A DNA stretch of 64,000 nt from an uncultured Poribacteria bacterium (GTDB lineage Bacteria; Poribacteria; WGA-4E; WGA-3G), in NCBI GenBank assembly GCA_951828385.1, contig OX639973.1, positions 3,215,200-3,279,199 of the forward strand, read 5' to 3'. The notes under the pieces are model-generated. The model made no database searches, was not told the DNA's origin, and worked only from the letters and a program-made list of their open reading frames with translations. The translations under genes were made by a program, and so were the position numbers. Within the stretch, counting starts at the first letter, position 1; the number at the start of each line of letters is the position of its first letter. Of this stretch, positions 8,485-17,857 are shown one piece after another.

Positions 8485-9777
8485 TCAGACTATATATCGC
8501 GGGAATCCGAACCCGTCGTTTGCGACGTGGCTTCGCGCCGGAATCTGCGCACGATTCGGTATAATCAGATCCATTTCTGACGTGTTTTCAATGACGGTCC
8601 CGTCTCCGATGCGCACCTCATCCCCGATATAGATTCTCCCTGGATGATCGGATGCGCCACGGATAGTTCCGATGACAACCGATGAACCGATACGGCACCG
8701 CTGGGCAATCTCAACGAACCCATAGATTTCAGTGTTCGTGCCTATGGAGGAGTGGTCATCAATCTGGACGGGGCCGAGAAGGCTGGTGTCGGTACCGACT
8801 TCAACAAAGTCACCGATGACAGGGTGACGTTGTTTGACTTTGACGCTCAAACCACCAAACGTGCTTGGATAGATAACGCACCCAGAACCGATAATGCCTG
8901 TTTGCCCAGTGGTTACCCCGCGATGTGGGTGTTCAAGGAAATTCGCATCACCGATCTGTGTTTCCGGGTGTATATCGGCTTGGTAGTAGCGTCCGGCGAG
9001 TTCCGAGATAGCACGCGGCAACAAAGGAACCGGGACTCTCCGGATGTCTGGGCTCTCTTCGGGGGCTTCAGTCCGCGTCAGCGCGTGTGCAACATCGTGG
9101 TAAAAGAGTACACGCCAGCCTGGGTATGTACTTCCGACTAACTGGAGTTGATAATCCAAAACGGAGGCGAGATTCAGCGTGCCAAGGAAGTCTTGATACG
9201 GTTCAAAGGTCCGCTCTTGAATTGCGGTATCAACTTGGGATCGGAAATCAATGGCGGCAAGCTTTTCACGTGAAATGCCGGTGTGGAGCAGGTAAGCATC
9301 CCAGACAGCAGGGTCTTTGAGAGAGGCGAAACGATTCCAGAGCGCCCGGCTTTTGAACCGTGGCAGCTCCCAGAGGAGTGAAAATGCGGTTTCAAGGGCA
9401 GTGTCAAGCGGCGTTTCGTCTGCAACAGCGAGAAAAGACTGCGCGACCATCGCATATAACTGATCCGCCACCTCTTCAATCGCCTCCGAGAGCTCGCGTT
9501 TTTGGTGATGAAGATGCGGCGCATTATGGGAACCCGGTGCAACACACTCAAGCAAATTACCGAGTACCGTTTCAAGAATATCGCGATTGACGAATCCACG
9601 TCCGGAGCGTTGGGACAAACCTTCACGGCTCATACCGTCAATACGTAAAAAACTCAACTCCGACTTACTATAAATCGGACGCAGCCGTTCCAACGTTTGG
9701 ATCAGCAGCGGCTTTTTTCGCTGTTCATACAAGGCATCAAAAAGTGTCGTCTCAGACATATTTTTTCCTGGTTCCAA
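8485..9777 (-). CDS. Serine acetyltransferase-like left-handed beta-helix protein
   Basis: 430-residue protein with a long N-terminal helical part and a C-terminal hexapeptide-repeat domain. The block IHPETQIGDANFLEHPHRGVTTGQTGIIG, followed by QRHPVIGDFVEVGTDTSLLGPVQI (read in segments), aligns with the serine O-acetyltransferase pattern IHPGA.IG...DH..GVVIGET..IG and KRHPTIGD. Repeats then continue (IGTNTEIYG, IGSSVVIG, IGDEVRIGDGTVIENTS), extending the helix beyond normal CysE. DH is EHPHRG here, so the catalytic His context is altered. The start may be the second Met (MSETTL). It could make O-acetylserine or acetylate another substrate. Confidence 0.75.
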   Translation of the reverse strand: MEPGKNMSETTLFDALYEQRKKPLLIQTLERLRPIYSKSELSFLRIDGMSREGLSQRSGRGFVNRDILETVLGNLLECVAPGSHNAPHLHHQKRELSEAIEEVADQLYAMVAQSFLAVADETPLDTALETAFSLLWELPRFKSRALWNRFASLKDPAVWDAYLLHTGISREKLAAIDFRSQVDTAIQERTFEPYQDFLGTLNLASVLDYQLQLVGSTYPGWRVLFYHDVAHALTRTEAPEESPDIRRVPVPLLPRAISELAGRYYQADIHPETQIGDANFLEHPHRGVTTGQTGIIGSGCVIYPSTFGGLSVKVKQRHPVIGDFVEVGTDTSLLGPVQIDDHSSIGTNTEIYGFVEIAQRCRIGSSVVIGTIRGASDHPGRIYIGDEVRIGDGTVIENTSEMDLIIPNRAQIPARSHVANDGFGFPRYIV

Positions 9778-9819
9778 TCGTGCAGATAAAGTTAGAAGTG
9801 ATGGGTTAAGAGATATATT

Positions 9820-9885
9820 GTGGCGGTTACCAATGCTATTGTTGCCACAAGGGATTAACTTATAACCTCTTAACTTATAACTCTA
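9820..9885. repeat. AACTTATAACCTCTTAACTTATAA-type repeat, copy 1
   Basis: AT-rich tract downstream of the aminotransferase gene containing AACTTATAACCTC and TTAACTTATAACTC in tandem. The same words in inverted orientation occur upstream of the gene (11030-11125), so this short repeat flanks the aminotransferase on both sides. No coding content is visible. Confidence 0.55.
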
Positions 9886-11016
9886 AGTCCGAAAAACTTC
9901 CTGCACAGCAGTAACTCCCGCGCCAAATGGAATATCACAACCGATTTCCACTAATCCGCGCTCAAACGCAGAAATGGCAACGATAACGTCGCTTTCATTC
10001 ATCCAGCCGAGGTGCGCAATTCGGACGATTTTTCCACTTAACTGGCTCTGACCACCAGCATAGGTGATACAGTATTTGTCGAGCATCAGATTGATAAACG
10101 CTTTCCCATCAATTTCTTCCGGCAACCGGATTGAGGTTACGGTATTCGCTGGCGATGCTGCGAAGAGGGAAAGCCCTAACGCCTTAACCGCACTTCGGGT
10201 CGCGGCTGCTAAGCGGCTGTGCCGCGCAATCGTCCCGCGAATACCCTCTTCACAGATACGATTCAGCGCACATTGAAGGGCCGTCAGCAGTGTCACCGCG
10301 GGTGTATAGGGAACAGATCCCTGCAATCCGGTCTCAAACGCCTTACGGAAGTCAAAGTAATATTTCGGGAGGTTAGAACGTTCAACTGCGTCCCACGCCC
10401 GCTGATTGAGTGCTACGACCGATAGCCCTGGTGGTGTCATTAATCCTTTTTGAGCACAGGAAACAACGACATCCACACCCCAAGCGTCCATCTGTAAATC
10501 GTCGGCGCCGAGTCCGCTGACAGCATCAACAATCAAGAGTGTTGGACGCACTCGGGTCAGCTGTGCTAATGCCTCAATGTCGTGTAGAACACCCGTCGAA
10601 GTCTCGCAGAGCGTCGCGTAAATCGCTTTTACATCAGGATGTCGCGTTAAAAGCACTTCCACGACCTGCGGGTCAACAGAATTTCCGTAAGTTACGTCAA
10701 TCGGTATAATTTCAACGCCAAAGGCGATGCATATCTCGCCCCAGCGTTCTCCGAATTTACCACTCCGGATCACAATCACCTTGTCGCCACGAGATAGTAA
10801 ATTCGCAACCGCGCCTTCCATACCACCAGTACCGGATGATGTTAAGAAGAGAACATCGTTCTCGGTTTGGAAAACGTGTTTGAGTTTTTCGAGAACGTCT
10901 TTAATTAATGCGACAGTATCTTCGCTGCGATGGTAATCAATCGGTTGCGCCATCGCCAATAACGCTTCGGGCGGAATCGGCGTGGGCCCCGGTGTAAAAA
11001 GCCATTTCTTTTTCAT
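9883..11016 (-). CDS. Class V PLP aminotransferase (alanine/serine-glyoxylate type)
   Basis: 377-residue PLP enzyme of the class V family (alanine-glyoxylate, serine-pyruvate or serine-glyoxylate aminotransferase). The N-terminal FTPGPTPIPPEAL is the classic opening of this group, SSGTGGMEGAVANLLSRGD forms the cofactor phosphate-binding region, VDAVSGLGADDL carries the PLP-ring Asp, and CAQKGLMTPPGLS holds the Schiff-base Lys. A C-terminal RIAHLGWMNESDV matches the family's R-x-x-H-x-G substrate loop. It follows a serine acetyltransferase-like gene, so both may act on serine, but there is no proof of a shared pathway. Confidence 0.92.
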   Translation of the reverse strand: MKKKWLFTPGPTPIPPEALLAMAQPIDYHRSEDTVALIKDVLEKLKHVFQTENDVLFLTSSGTGGMEGAVANLLSRGDKVIVIRSGKFGERWGEICIAFGVEIIPIDVTYGNSVDPQVVEVLLTRHPDVKAIYATLCETSTGVLHDIEALAQLTRVRPTLLIVDAVSGLGADDLQMDAWGVDVVVSCAQKGLMTPPGLSVVALNQRAWDAVERSNLPKYYFDFRKAFETGLQGSVPYTPAVTLLTALQCALNRICEEGIRGTIARHSRLAAATRSAVKALGLSLFAASPANTVTSIRLPEEIDGKAFINLMLDKYCITYAGGQSQLSGKIVRIAHLGWMNESDVIVAISAFERGLVEIGCDIPFGAGVTAVQEVFRT

Positions 11017-11029
11017 ATTTTTTAGGATT

Positions 11030-11125
11030 ATAAGTTAGTAAGTTAAGAGGTTATAAGTTAAGAGGTTTTTGATTGCAGTACCTAACCCTCTTAACCAACA
11101 ACTTATAACCAACAACTTATAACTA
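11030..11125. repeat. AAGTTATAAG-type short repeats, copy 2
   Basis: Upstream of the aminotransferase, the words TTATAAGTTA and GTTAAGAGGTTATAAG recur in tandem, followed by inverted words (CTTAACCAACAACTTATAACC, repeated as CAACAACTTATAAC). The tract matches the words at 9820-9885 and could form a hairpin. No gene is visible inside. Confidence 0.6.
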
Positions 11126-11130
11126 TTAAA

Positions 11131-11346
11131 TTAGGCAGTGCTAACAGCGACAACCGTCTTACCTTCAACGTTAACAATAACCCATTCTTGGTCAAGGAGC
11201 TCACACAATTCTATAATTGCGGCACGTTGTGCTGTGCTATCCATGGGTATTTCAATGGTAAGCGTAGCGAATTCTTCTCGCTGCATCGCGCCCTCTTTAT
11301 CGAATTTCATGGGTGTAATCTGAATCTTTCTTAATCTTGCATCCAT
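11131..11346 (-). CDS. Hypothetical small protein
   Basis: About 71 residues from the ATG at 11346 (an upstream start at 11373 would add nine). No recognised family. The sequence alternates charged and beta-prone segments (KIQITPMKFDKEG, EFATLTIEIPMDSTAQRAAI, WVIVNVEGKTVVAVSTA) with a central helix, an alpha/beta fold without signal peptide. It sits between the aminotransferase and an inverted-repeat element on the same strand as its neighbours. AGGAAA-type upstream purines give some support for translation; expression is uncertain. Confidence 0.5.
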   Translation of the reverse strand: MDARLRKIQITPMKFDKEGAMQREEFATLTIEIPMDSTAQRAAIIELCELLDQEWVIVNVEGKTVVAVSTA

Positions 11347-11371
11347 AATTTTTCCTTTCTTGACTTTTAAC

Positions 11372-11460
11372 ACGACTTACGCAAAATCGGAATACCCCTT
11401 GAGGTATCGCTGGCGAGGTTTGAAACCTCGCCAGCAAATGTAGGGGTTGCGTAAGCCCTA
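11372..11460. repeat. MITE-like inverted-repeat element, GACTTACGCA family, copy 1
   Basis: 89-bp element with ends GACTTACGCAA and TTGCGTAAGCCCTA, an imperfect terminal inverted repeat, and an internal GCGAGGTTTGAAACCTCGC palindrome. Related copies are at 21719-21810 and 39579-39700. No coding capacity; probably a non-autonomous element mobilised by a transposase outside the window. Confidence 0.75.
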
Positions 11461-11465
11461 TTTAA

Positions 11466-12488
11466 CTATACGTCATCCATGAATGACGCGACATCAATGC
11501 ATTCCCCATTACGACGGGCGGATTCCCAGCCAGCCAAGACTGGTGCTAAAGAGAACAGACCGTCGTGGTAATCGCTGTGTAAAATGCTCACATCGTCGGT
11601 CAATATCGCGCGGATAAAGGTCTTATCCTGTTCTAACCACGGGTCGAATGCCTCCGCTTGATAAAGAATTTCGCCATTGACCTCAATCCTATCATATTGG
11701 TAAATTTCAAGGCATCCACCTTCATAGAAGATGGTAAACCAGGGTTCGTTTCTTGGACTGGAACCCGATGAGACGAAACTCAGTGCCATCGTAGCCCCGT
11801 TGTCAAAACAGTAATTGAAACTCGATGACAAAGCGGTTGCATAAGCAGAGCGTTCACAATAGAAGGCTTGCGCCCGTGCGACATTCAAGCCCGTCATAAA
11901 CCGGCTATAATCCGTTGCATGGACCCCCCAATCGAGGGCGCGACCACCGGATTTGTCCATCTCTGCCCACCACGTTTTAGCACCACTATCTGTTGAAGGC
12001 GGCAATCCACCGTAACTCTGGAAACGGACATGGACAATCTGTTTGTCCGCCAAAAATCGACGTGCCTCTTGAAAAATTGGACGATACCGTTCACGAAATC
12101 CGACAGTACTGATAACACCTGCCTGCTGGATAGCGTTGTCTATACGGCGGGCAACTTGTATCGTGATCGCTTGTGGCTTCTCACTGAAGAGGTGGATGCC
12201 TTTTTCAACTGCCGTCACTTCAACATCGGTTCGTACGTATGCTGGCACGATAGAGTATAACACATCGATGGCTTCAGCGTCAAGCATCTTATACGCGCCA
12301 TCATTTTCGCTATGGTAGACGTGTGGAACCTTGAAGTCGGCTGCGACTTCCTGCGCTGCCTGTAAATTACTATCACACACAGCGACTATATCGACTGCAT
12401 CTGTCTGTAATAGGTTTGGAATGCGCGTCCGTTTCGCAAAATTGCCGCAGCCGTAGACAGCGACCCGGAGGCGTTGATCTGTTGACAC
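11466..12488 (-). CDS. Gfo/Idh/MocA family oxidoreductase
   Basis: 340-residue NAD(P)-dependent oxidoreductase. The Rossmann start VAVYGCGNFAKRTRIPNLL is followed by the family's FSEKPQAITIQVARRIDNA block (EKP motif with the catalytic-region Lys) and a C-terminal alpha/beta domain with KSGGRALDWGVHATDYSRFM, where Asp and His occupy the usual catalytic positions. GTG start at 12488. Such proteins oxidise sugars, inositols or related polyols; the substrate is unknown. It is transcribed in the same direction as the WD40-dockerin gene, 47 bp away. Confidence 0.92.
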   Translation of the reverse strand: MSTDQRLRVAVYGCGNFAKRTRIPNLLQTDAVDIVAVCDSNLQAAQEVAADFKVPHVYHSENDGAYKMLDAEAIDVLYSIVPAYVRTDVEVTAVEKGIHLFSEKPQAITIQVARRIDNAIQQAGVISTVGFRERYRPIFQEARRFLADKQIVHVRFQSYGGLPPSTDSGAKTWWAEMDKSGGRALDWGVHATDYSRFMTGLNVARAQAFYCERSAYATALSSSFNYCFDNGATMALSFVSSGSSPRNEPWFTIFYEGGCLEIYQYDRIEVNGEILYQAEAFDPWLEQDKTFIRAILTDDVSILHSDYHDGLFSLAPVLAGWESARRNGECIDVASFMDDV

Positions 12489-12535
12489 GTTAACTATTCT
12501 CCAATTTTTTGTTGCTTCGGTGTCTATCTACTTCC

Positions 12536-14593
12536 CTAACTGTCCCCCAAACGGGATGCGACCAGCACTAAGTCTTGGATGTTCACCACACCATCACCGT
12601 TTACATCCGCAGGACTCAGTCCAGCCTCCCCGAGGTGCGATGCGACCAGCACTAAGTCTTGGATGTTCACCACGCCATCACCGTTCACATCCACTATTAT
12701 CTCCGGCTCAATAGGCGTGAATTCCCACAAAAGAATCGTGCCATCTTCACTGCCGCTTGCAAGTGTGCCACCATAGCGAGAGAGTGCAAGCGTATTAACA
12801 CCAGCAGTATGCCCTGTGAGTGTAGCTTGAAGCTGTCCTGTCTGTGTATCCCACAACCGAATTGTATCATCCCAACTTCCACTGGCAAGCGTTTTCCCAT
12901 CAGGGAAGAACAAAACAGATTTGACACGAGACGTATGTCCCATGAGCGTAACGTAGGATTGTCCTGTCTGTATATTCCACAATCGAACTGTGTTATCCCA
13001 ACTACCGCTGGCAAGGGTACCACCATCTGAACTAAACGCCACAGCATCAACAAGACGTGTGTGTTCTTCCAAAGATGCCAGGTGTTCTCCTCTCTCTACA
13101 TCCCATAAGTGAATTGCATTGCCCTGCCCTCCGCTGGCAAGCGTACGACTATCTGGGCTGAATGCGACAGTATAGACATTGGCACCGGCTCTGAGCGTTA
13201 CTTTGTGTTCACCGGTATCAGCGTCCCATAATCGCGCTGTGCTGTCCCAACTTCCACTGGCAAGTGTGCTACCGTCTGGACTAAACATGATGGATTCCAC
13301 ACCATATTTATGGCTTGTGATAGGCACTTTGGGTTGCCCGGTGTGGACATCCCATAACCGAATTGCGGTATCCCCCCACCCACCCCCACTGGCGAGTGTC
13401 GCGCCATCTGGACTAAATGCAACGGAAAAGACACGTCCACCATGTCCCTTAAGTGTATCTTGGAGGTGCCCTGTGTCGGCGGCCCACAAATGAATTGCCT
13501 TGCCATCGTCCACACTCGCGAAAATTTGTCCATCGGGCGCGAACGCAATCTCATTAACTGGAAAAGTATGACCGGTGATAGTAGACTTGTGTTGAAAGAC
13601 AACATAATCCCAAAATTGGATCATCTGGTCATCACCTGCACTCGCAAGGGTTCGTCCATCTGGGCTGAACGCAACAGAGGCCTCCCAACTGGTATGTCCG
13701 GCAAGGGTTATTTTCAGCGTTTCAGTGGCAGGATCCCATAACCGAATGGTTTCATCGCTGCCCGCACTCGCGAGTGTTTGCCCATCAGGAGAAAATGCAA
13801 CAGAAGTGACACCCTGTGTGTGTTCAGTAAGCGTAGTCTTGTGTTCCCCGGTATATGGATCCCACAATCGAATTGTATCATCCGTACTTCCAGTGGCAAG
13901 CATCCGTCCATCAGGAGAAAACGCAACGGAAGTGACTCCATATTCGTGCCCGATGAGGGAAGTGGCAACGATACGGAAATTATCTTTTGCCTTCCATAAG
14001 CGAATTGTATTGTCTTTGTGCCCACCACCACTAGCAAGCATGAGTCCGTCTGGACTGAACGCAACAGAAGTGACGGATCCCGTATGTCCCATTAAAGTCG
14101 TTATATAGTTGCCTGTACTCGCGCCCCACAATCGAATCGTTTTGTCTGAACCACCACTTACAAGTAAGTCGATTTGCGACAAAGGCGAAAACACGAGCGA
14201 AGTAATACGACCGCGATTGTGTCCTCTCGGAGACGCTTTCTGTTCGCCGGTACGTGGGTTCCACAACTGGATCGTTCCGTCCGTACTGCCAGCAGCAAGT
14301 GTATTTCCATTCGCGGAAAATGCGATGACTGAGATCTGCGCTGTATGCCCGACGAGCAAGCTAATTTCTTGATGAGTGTCCGCATCGTAAAGCCAGACCC
14401 CAATAGAACTCGGAACCGCCAGCAGACTACCATCTGGAGAATACTGGATATCTCCGGTTATTGTGCCTTTACCGAGGCGTGCTGTGGCACCCTCGGGTAA
14501 ATTCCACTGCGTATAATCTTGGGCAGAGACGTTCGCATGAAATAGTATCGAAAGAAAAAACATCGTCAAAATCAGGGCACGTGTCAGTTTCAT
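12536..14593 (-). CDS. Secreted WD40 (14-repeat) protein with C-terminal dockerin
   Basis: 685 residues. A signal peptide (MKLTRALILTMFFLSILFHANVSA) is followed by DYTQWNLPEG and then 14 WD-type repeats ending in motifs such as TIRLWD or TVRLWN, enough for two seven-bladed propellers. The C-terminal 54 residues are two copies of DVNGDGVVNIQDLVLVAS, the Ca-binding loops of a type I dockerin. No cohesin partner is visible in the window. It is presumably a secreted or surface protein-interaction platform. The opening module is shared with the sigma-WD40 fusion at 23.9-26.4 kb. Confidence 0.92.
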   Translation of the reverse strand: MKLTRALILTMFFLSILFHANVSAQDYTQWNLPEGATARLGKGTITGDIQYSPDGSLLAVPSSIGVWLYDADTHQEISLLVGHTAQISVIAFSANGNTLAAGSTDGTIQLWNPRTGEQKASPRGHNRGRITSLVFSPLSQIDLLVSGGSDKTIRLWGASTGNYITTLMGHTGSVTSVAFSPDGLMLASGGGHKDNTIRLWKAKDNFRIVATSLIGHEYGVTSVAFSPDGRMLATGSTDDTIRLWDPYTGEHKTTLTEHTQGVTSVAFSPDGQTLASAGSDETIRLWDPATETLKITLAGHTSWEASVAFSPDGRTLASAGDDQMIQFWDYVVFQHKSTITGHTFPVNEIAFAPDGQIFASVDDGKAIHLWAADTGHLQDTLKGHGGRVFSVAFSPDGATLASGGGWGDTAIRLWDVHTGQPKVPITSHKYGVESIMFSPDGSTLASGSWDSTARLWDADTGEHKVTLRAGANVYTVAFSPDSRTLASGGQGNAIHLWDVERGEHLASLEEHTRLVDAVAFSSDGGTLASGSWDNTVRLWNIQTGQSYVTLMGHTSRVKSVLFFPDGKTLASGSWDDTIRLWDTQTGQLQATLTGHTAGVNTLALSRYGGTLASGSEDGTILLWEFTPIEPEIIVDVNGDGVVNIQDLVLVASHLGEAGLSPADVNGDGVVNIQDLVLVASRLGDS

Positions 14594-14659
14594 CGTGGTA
14601 ACTCCTTGCGCGTAGGCACATTTCGAGGACAGCGAACGTAGAAATCGCTAATGGTAATC

Positions 14660-15550
14660 TTATTCTCGCCACGGCGGAATATCCCAAGTATTAAACCACT
14701 CCCATTTCCAGATGACTTGTTTTTGTGGCATCTCTACTTCGTATTCCACGCCTGCGGTGAAAGGGAGGAGTTGTGTTCTATTACCAATAATGGCACGCAT
14801 CGATTCAATGAATGCCATTTCATCGGTGACGTTCGGGGGCCAGTGTCCCTCTGGAATAGGATCGGATTTTCGGTCGGTTCGATAGTGCGTCGGTATCATA
14901 TAGTGAGGTTGAATCCGTTCCAATAATTCGATGAGTCGAGGTGCAAGCCCGCCACCGATGCCGAGTTTCATGTGAATCAGGAAATCCACCTTGCCTCGAA
15001 GGTTTGCCAATGCCGGATAGGGTTCGTGTAAATCGCCGGTGTGTAAGATTGAGACGTTTTTTTTTCTCTGTGTTATCAGATAACCGTTTGTCGGTAGATT
15101 TGGGGTCTGGTTCTCGCCACTTTCAATCGTTTCGACTTGAATATCACCGAGGTCAAGTGTGTCTGAACCTTGAAAATCGCGTGATATCCCCTGTTTTTCG
15201 TTGAGATGTTTCGGGTAGAGAATCTGTACTTTATCTGCGGGAACGTGCTTAGTGATCGGTAGATCGCGTTCAAATGCGGCATCGCCATATTTCTCAGCGA
15301 TCGGTTGTGCGGGAGTCATGCATCCGGGATTGACGAACAATTTCTTAAAACGTTCGCCGCGACATAACTTTCGCAAGGTTGCGGGATGGCAGTGATCAAA
15401 ATGTTCGTGGGAGATAAAGATATAGTCGTATATCGGTTCGGCATCCGCTAAGTTCTGATCGAAAAGGTATGGATCGAAGGCAATGTTAACATCGCCGAAA
15501 CGAGCGTCAAACGCACCACATCCCCACCATCTGAAAAATACATTCTCCAT
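14660..15550 (-). CDS. MBL-fold metallohydrolase (UlaG-like)
   Basis: 296-residue metallo-beta-lactamase-fold hydrolase. FISHEHFDHCHPATL supplies the HxHxDH zinc site; later blocks STGDLHEPYP-like (LHTGDLHEPYP) and IPTHYRTD supply the remaining Asp and His ligands. The opening RWWGCGAFDARFGDVNIAFDPYL resembles UlaG/RomA-type MBL proteins rather than beta-lactamases. The substrate is unknown; a lactone or phosphodiester is usual for this group. It is divergent in function from its WD40 neighbour and separated from it by a 66-bp gap. Confidence 0.88.
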   Translation of the reverse strand: MENVFFRWWGCGAFDARFGDVNIAFDPYLFDQNLADAEPIYDYIFISHEHFDHCHPATLRKLCRGERFKKLFVNPGCMTPAQPIAEKYGDAAFERDLPITKHVPADKVQILYPKHLNEKQGISRDFQGSDTLDLGDIQVETIESGENQTPNLPTNGYLITQRKKNVSILHTGDLHEPYPALANLRGKVDFLIHMKLGIGGGLAPRLIELLERIQPHYMIPTHYRTDRKSDPIPEGHWPPNVTDEMAFIESMRAIIGNRTQLLPFTAGVEYEVEMPQKQVIWKWEWFNTWDIPPWRE

Positions 15551-15590
15551 GGCGAAAAGCCTTCCTGCCTCAACGGTTTAGTAGGGTTGA

Positions 15591-15857
15591 TTAATTTTTA
15601 ATTGCGGAATCATCCCATTTTTCCCTCTGTTTTCGTACCCATGCGACACTGTCACGCATATCCTCCCGATCTGCCCACATCCCAAAGAAAGGCTGGTTGG
15701 CAAAATCCTCATTCTCTTCTGCCGCCGTATTTTGAGTGTTGTCAGTTTCAATCGGTTCTATTTGTATACGTACTTCAGTTCCCTCAGGTAACGAGAGAGG
15801 CTTAGATAGTACAATGTGTCCATTGTTTACCTTGCCTTTTTCTATTATTAAAGTCAT
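15591..15857 (-). CDS. AF2212-like antitoxin-type small protein
   Basis: 88 residues. The N-terminal half (KGKVNNGHIVLSKPLSLPEGTEVRIQIEPI) matches the DUF104/AF2212-like antitoxin beta-fold, in which a 'Y.NG...L..pl.LpEGt.V.v.i' strand pattern is typical. The acidic C-terminal half has an FFGMWADREDM...WVRKQREKW segment that could wrap a PIN or RelE-type toxin. No toxin gene is adjacent, so it looks like an orphan antitoxin. Confidence 0.65.
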   Translation of the reverse strand: MTLIIEKGKVNNGHIVLSKPLSLPEGTEVRIQIEPIETDNTQNTAAEENEDFANQPFFGMWADREDMRDSVAWVRKQREKWDDSAIKN

Positions 15858-15958
15858 TTTTCGCCTCCATTTTGAGCCTGATCCATTTGATTATCAGTAA
15901 GAGGTACCTGTTTTAATCAGATGCCTCTTACTGACGGTTTCCGAATGCTATTATGATA

Positions 15959-17836
15959 TTACTTCATCAGCCACATTTTCCGAACACTCTCGGTATCGCC
16001 TGCTCGGAACTGATAGAAATAGATACCACTGGCGACGGTTTCACCATCGTCATTTTTCCCATCCCAATAAAGCACTTTTTCGCCATACGTCTGATGTCCG
16101 AGATTGAAGTCACGAATCAATTCACCCGTTTGGGAATAGATAGAAATTTGGACATCGCTGGCTTCAAAGAGTTGGTAGGGAATCCAAGTTTCAGGGTTAA
16201 ACGGGTTCGGATAGTTTTGAAAGACCTCAGCAGCTTTGACTTTGCCCCATGTTGTGCTGAGTTTTCCAGTCGGTTCAACAGCCGTTACCACATCACCCGC
16301 TTCCGTAAAGATATAGACATCCCCGCCAAAACCGAACTGATGCGTTTCGACAATCCCGGAGGGCCATGCCAAGGTGATAGAACCCGATTGATACAATCCA
16401 GCAAAACCAAATTCGAGCTCTAAACTATCACTGCCCAAAAAACCCGTACCGCAGATTAACTCTTGCGTCTGAACGTGGTTACCGACTTTCACTGTTACGC
16501 GGGTGCCGATGCCGTCGCGGTTGCTTTCTGTGCCGATCAACCTAATTTTGATGCGTCGATTCTTAGTGGTGACGAACCCATGGTTAGATTCGAAATCTAT
16601 CGGAAAGCCAGGATCAAGATCGTTTTGAAGAAGCGTATTACCGGTATTGCTGACGACATAGAAATCGACATCGCCATCATTATCAAAATCACCAGAGGTT
16701 GCGCCGCGTGCGACAGCATCAACAGTGGCATCGAGTGCATTCGCACGGTCAACAAATTGTCCGTTCTGATTATGATAGAGGCGGTTGCGATTCGTTTTCT
16801 GTGAGCTATCAACATCGCCGTTAACGACGTAAAGATCGCGCCAACCGTCGTTGTCATAGTCAACGAAACTCGCGTACCAACCTACACCTTCGTTTGCGAC
16901 CCCAACAGTTTCAGCGACATTCGTGAACGTGCCATCCCCATTATTCCGCCAGAGGAGATCTGCATCGTAGTTGGTGATGAAAAAGTCGAGGTCCGTGTCG
17001 TTATCATAGTCGCCGACGCAGAGCCCCATCGCGCCTGTCGGTTTCCCATTGACTTCGGTTACGATGCCAGACTGTTCCGAAACATCTGCAAAGGTGCCGT
17101 CGCCTCGGTTGTGATAGAGTTTGTCAGGACCGTGATCATTTGCGACGAAAAGGTCTGCCCAAGTATCGCCATCATAGTCGAAGAAGATTGCGCCCCAAGC
17201 GATGCCGTCATCGTCAACGCCAGCGATTCCTGTGACTTCTTCAAAGGTGCCGTCGCCCCGGTTTCGGTAGAGGACGTTGGTTTTTGGGGCAGGATTTGGA
17301 TTTAACAGGGACGGGGCTCGCCCCCAATTAGCGATATAGATGTCCAACCAGCCATCGTGGTCATAATCGGCGATAACGGGACCGGTGCCGTGTCTTTCAT
17401 CGGCGACCCCAGCGTGCGTGCTTACGTCTGTGAAGGTGCCATCGCCGTTGTTCTCAAAGAGGAAATTTGGACCGGCACAGGTTACATAAAGGTCGCGATG
17501 CCCATCGTTATTATAGTCAAACCAGACGCAGCCGCGTCCGTTCGGTGTGTTTGCAATGCCCGCCTCGGCTGCCACGTCCGTGAACGTCCCATCGCCGTTA
17601 TTGCGATAGAGTGCGTTCGGTAAACCACCATCGCCGACAACAAAGATGTCAAGCCAGCAGCCATCGTTATCATAATCTACAGCGGCGGTACCGGGACCAA
17701 ACCAAGCCCCGGATTCCGCATCGACAGGTGTTTCACGTTGATAGACATTTGCGGTGCGACTGACATCCTTGAAGGTGGATGCCGCAAGGACGGAAACACC
17801 AAAGAATACAAAAAAAACAATCAGACAATACCGCAT
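15959..17836 (-). CDS. Secreted FG-GAP/ASPIC-UnbV (CRTAC1-like) protein with C-terminal sorting domain
   Basis: 625 residues with a signal peptide (LIVFFVFFGVSVLAAS). Residues about 40-410 are VCBS/FG-GAP repeats, with Ca-binding D-x-D-x-D-G-style loops such as DYDNDG and RNNGDGTF. About 425-505 is an ASPIC/UnbV domain (IGTRVTVKVGNHVQTQE, LAWPSGIVETHQF). The C-terminus opens with QNYPNPFNPETWIPYQL and ends ASGIYFYQFRAGDTESVRKMWLMK, a FlgD-like/type IX secretion-type sorting domain. A TTWGKVKA motif precedes it. Probably a surface or secreted adhesin-like beta-propeller. Confidence 0.93.
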   Translation of the reverse strand: MRYCLIVFFVFFGVSVLAASTFKDVSRTANVYQRETPVDAESGAWFGPGTAAVDYDNDGCWLDIFVVGDGGLPNALYRNNGDGTFTDVAAEAGIANTPNGRGCVWFDYNNDGHRDLYVTCAGPNFLFENNGDGTFTDVSTHAGVADERHGTGPVIADYDHDGWLDIYIANWGRAPSLLNPNPAPKTNVLYRNRGDGTFEEVTGIAGVDDDGIAWGAIFFDYDGDTWADLFVANDHGPDKLYHNRGDGTFADVSEQSGIVTEVNGKPTGAMGLCVGDYDNDTDLDFFITNYDADLLWRNNGDGTFTNVAETVGVANEGVGWYASFVDYDNDGWRDLYVVNGDVDSSQKTNRNRLYHNQNGQFVDRANALDATVDAVARGATSGDFDNDGDVDFYVVSNTGNTLLQNDLDPGFPIDFESNHGFVTTKNRRIKIRLIGTESNRDGIGTRVTVKVGNHVQTQELICGTGFLGSDSLELEFGFAGLYQSGSITLAWPSGIVETHQFGFGGDVYIFTEAGDVVTAVEPTGKLSTTWGKVKAAEVFQNYPNPFNPETWIPYQLFEASDVQISIYSQTGELIRDFNLGHQTYGEKVLYWDGKNDDGETVASGIYFYQFRAGDTESVRKMWLMK

Positions 17837-17857
17837 AGTTTGCGTCCATCCTTAATA

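Noticed and set aside
12659-14372. Several open frames on the plus strand over the WD40 gene
   Set aside because: Antisense shadows of repeated WD40 codons; no independent motif.
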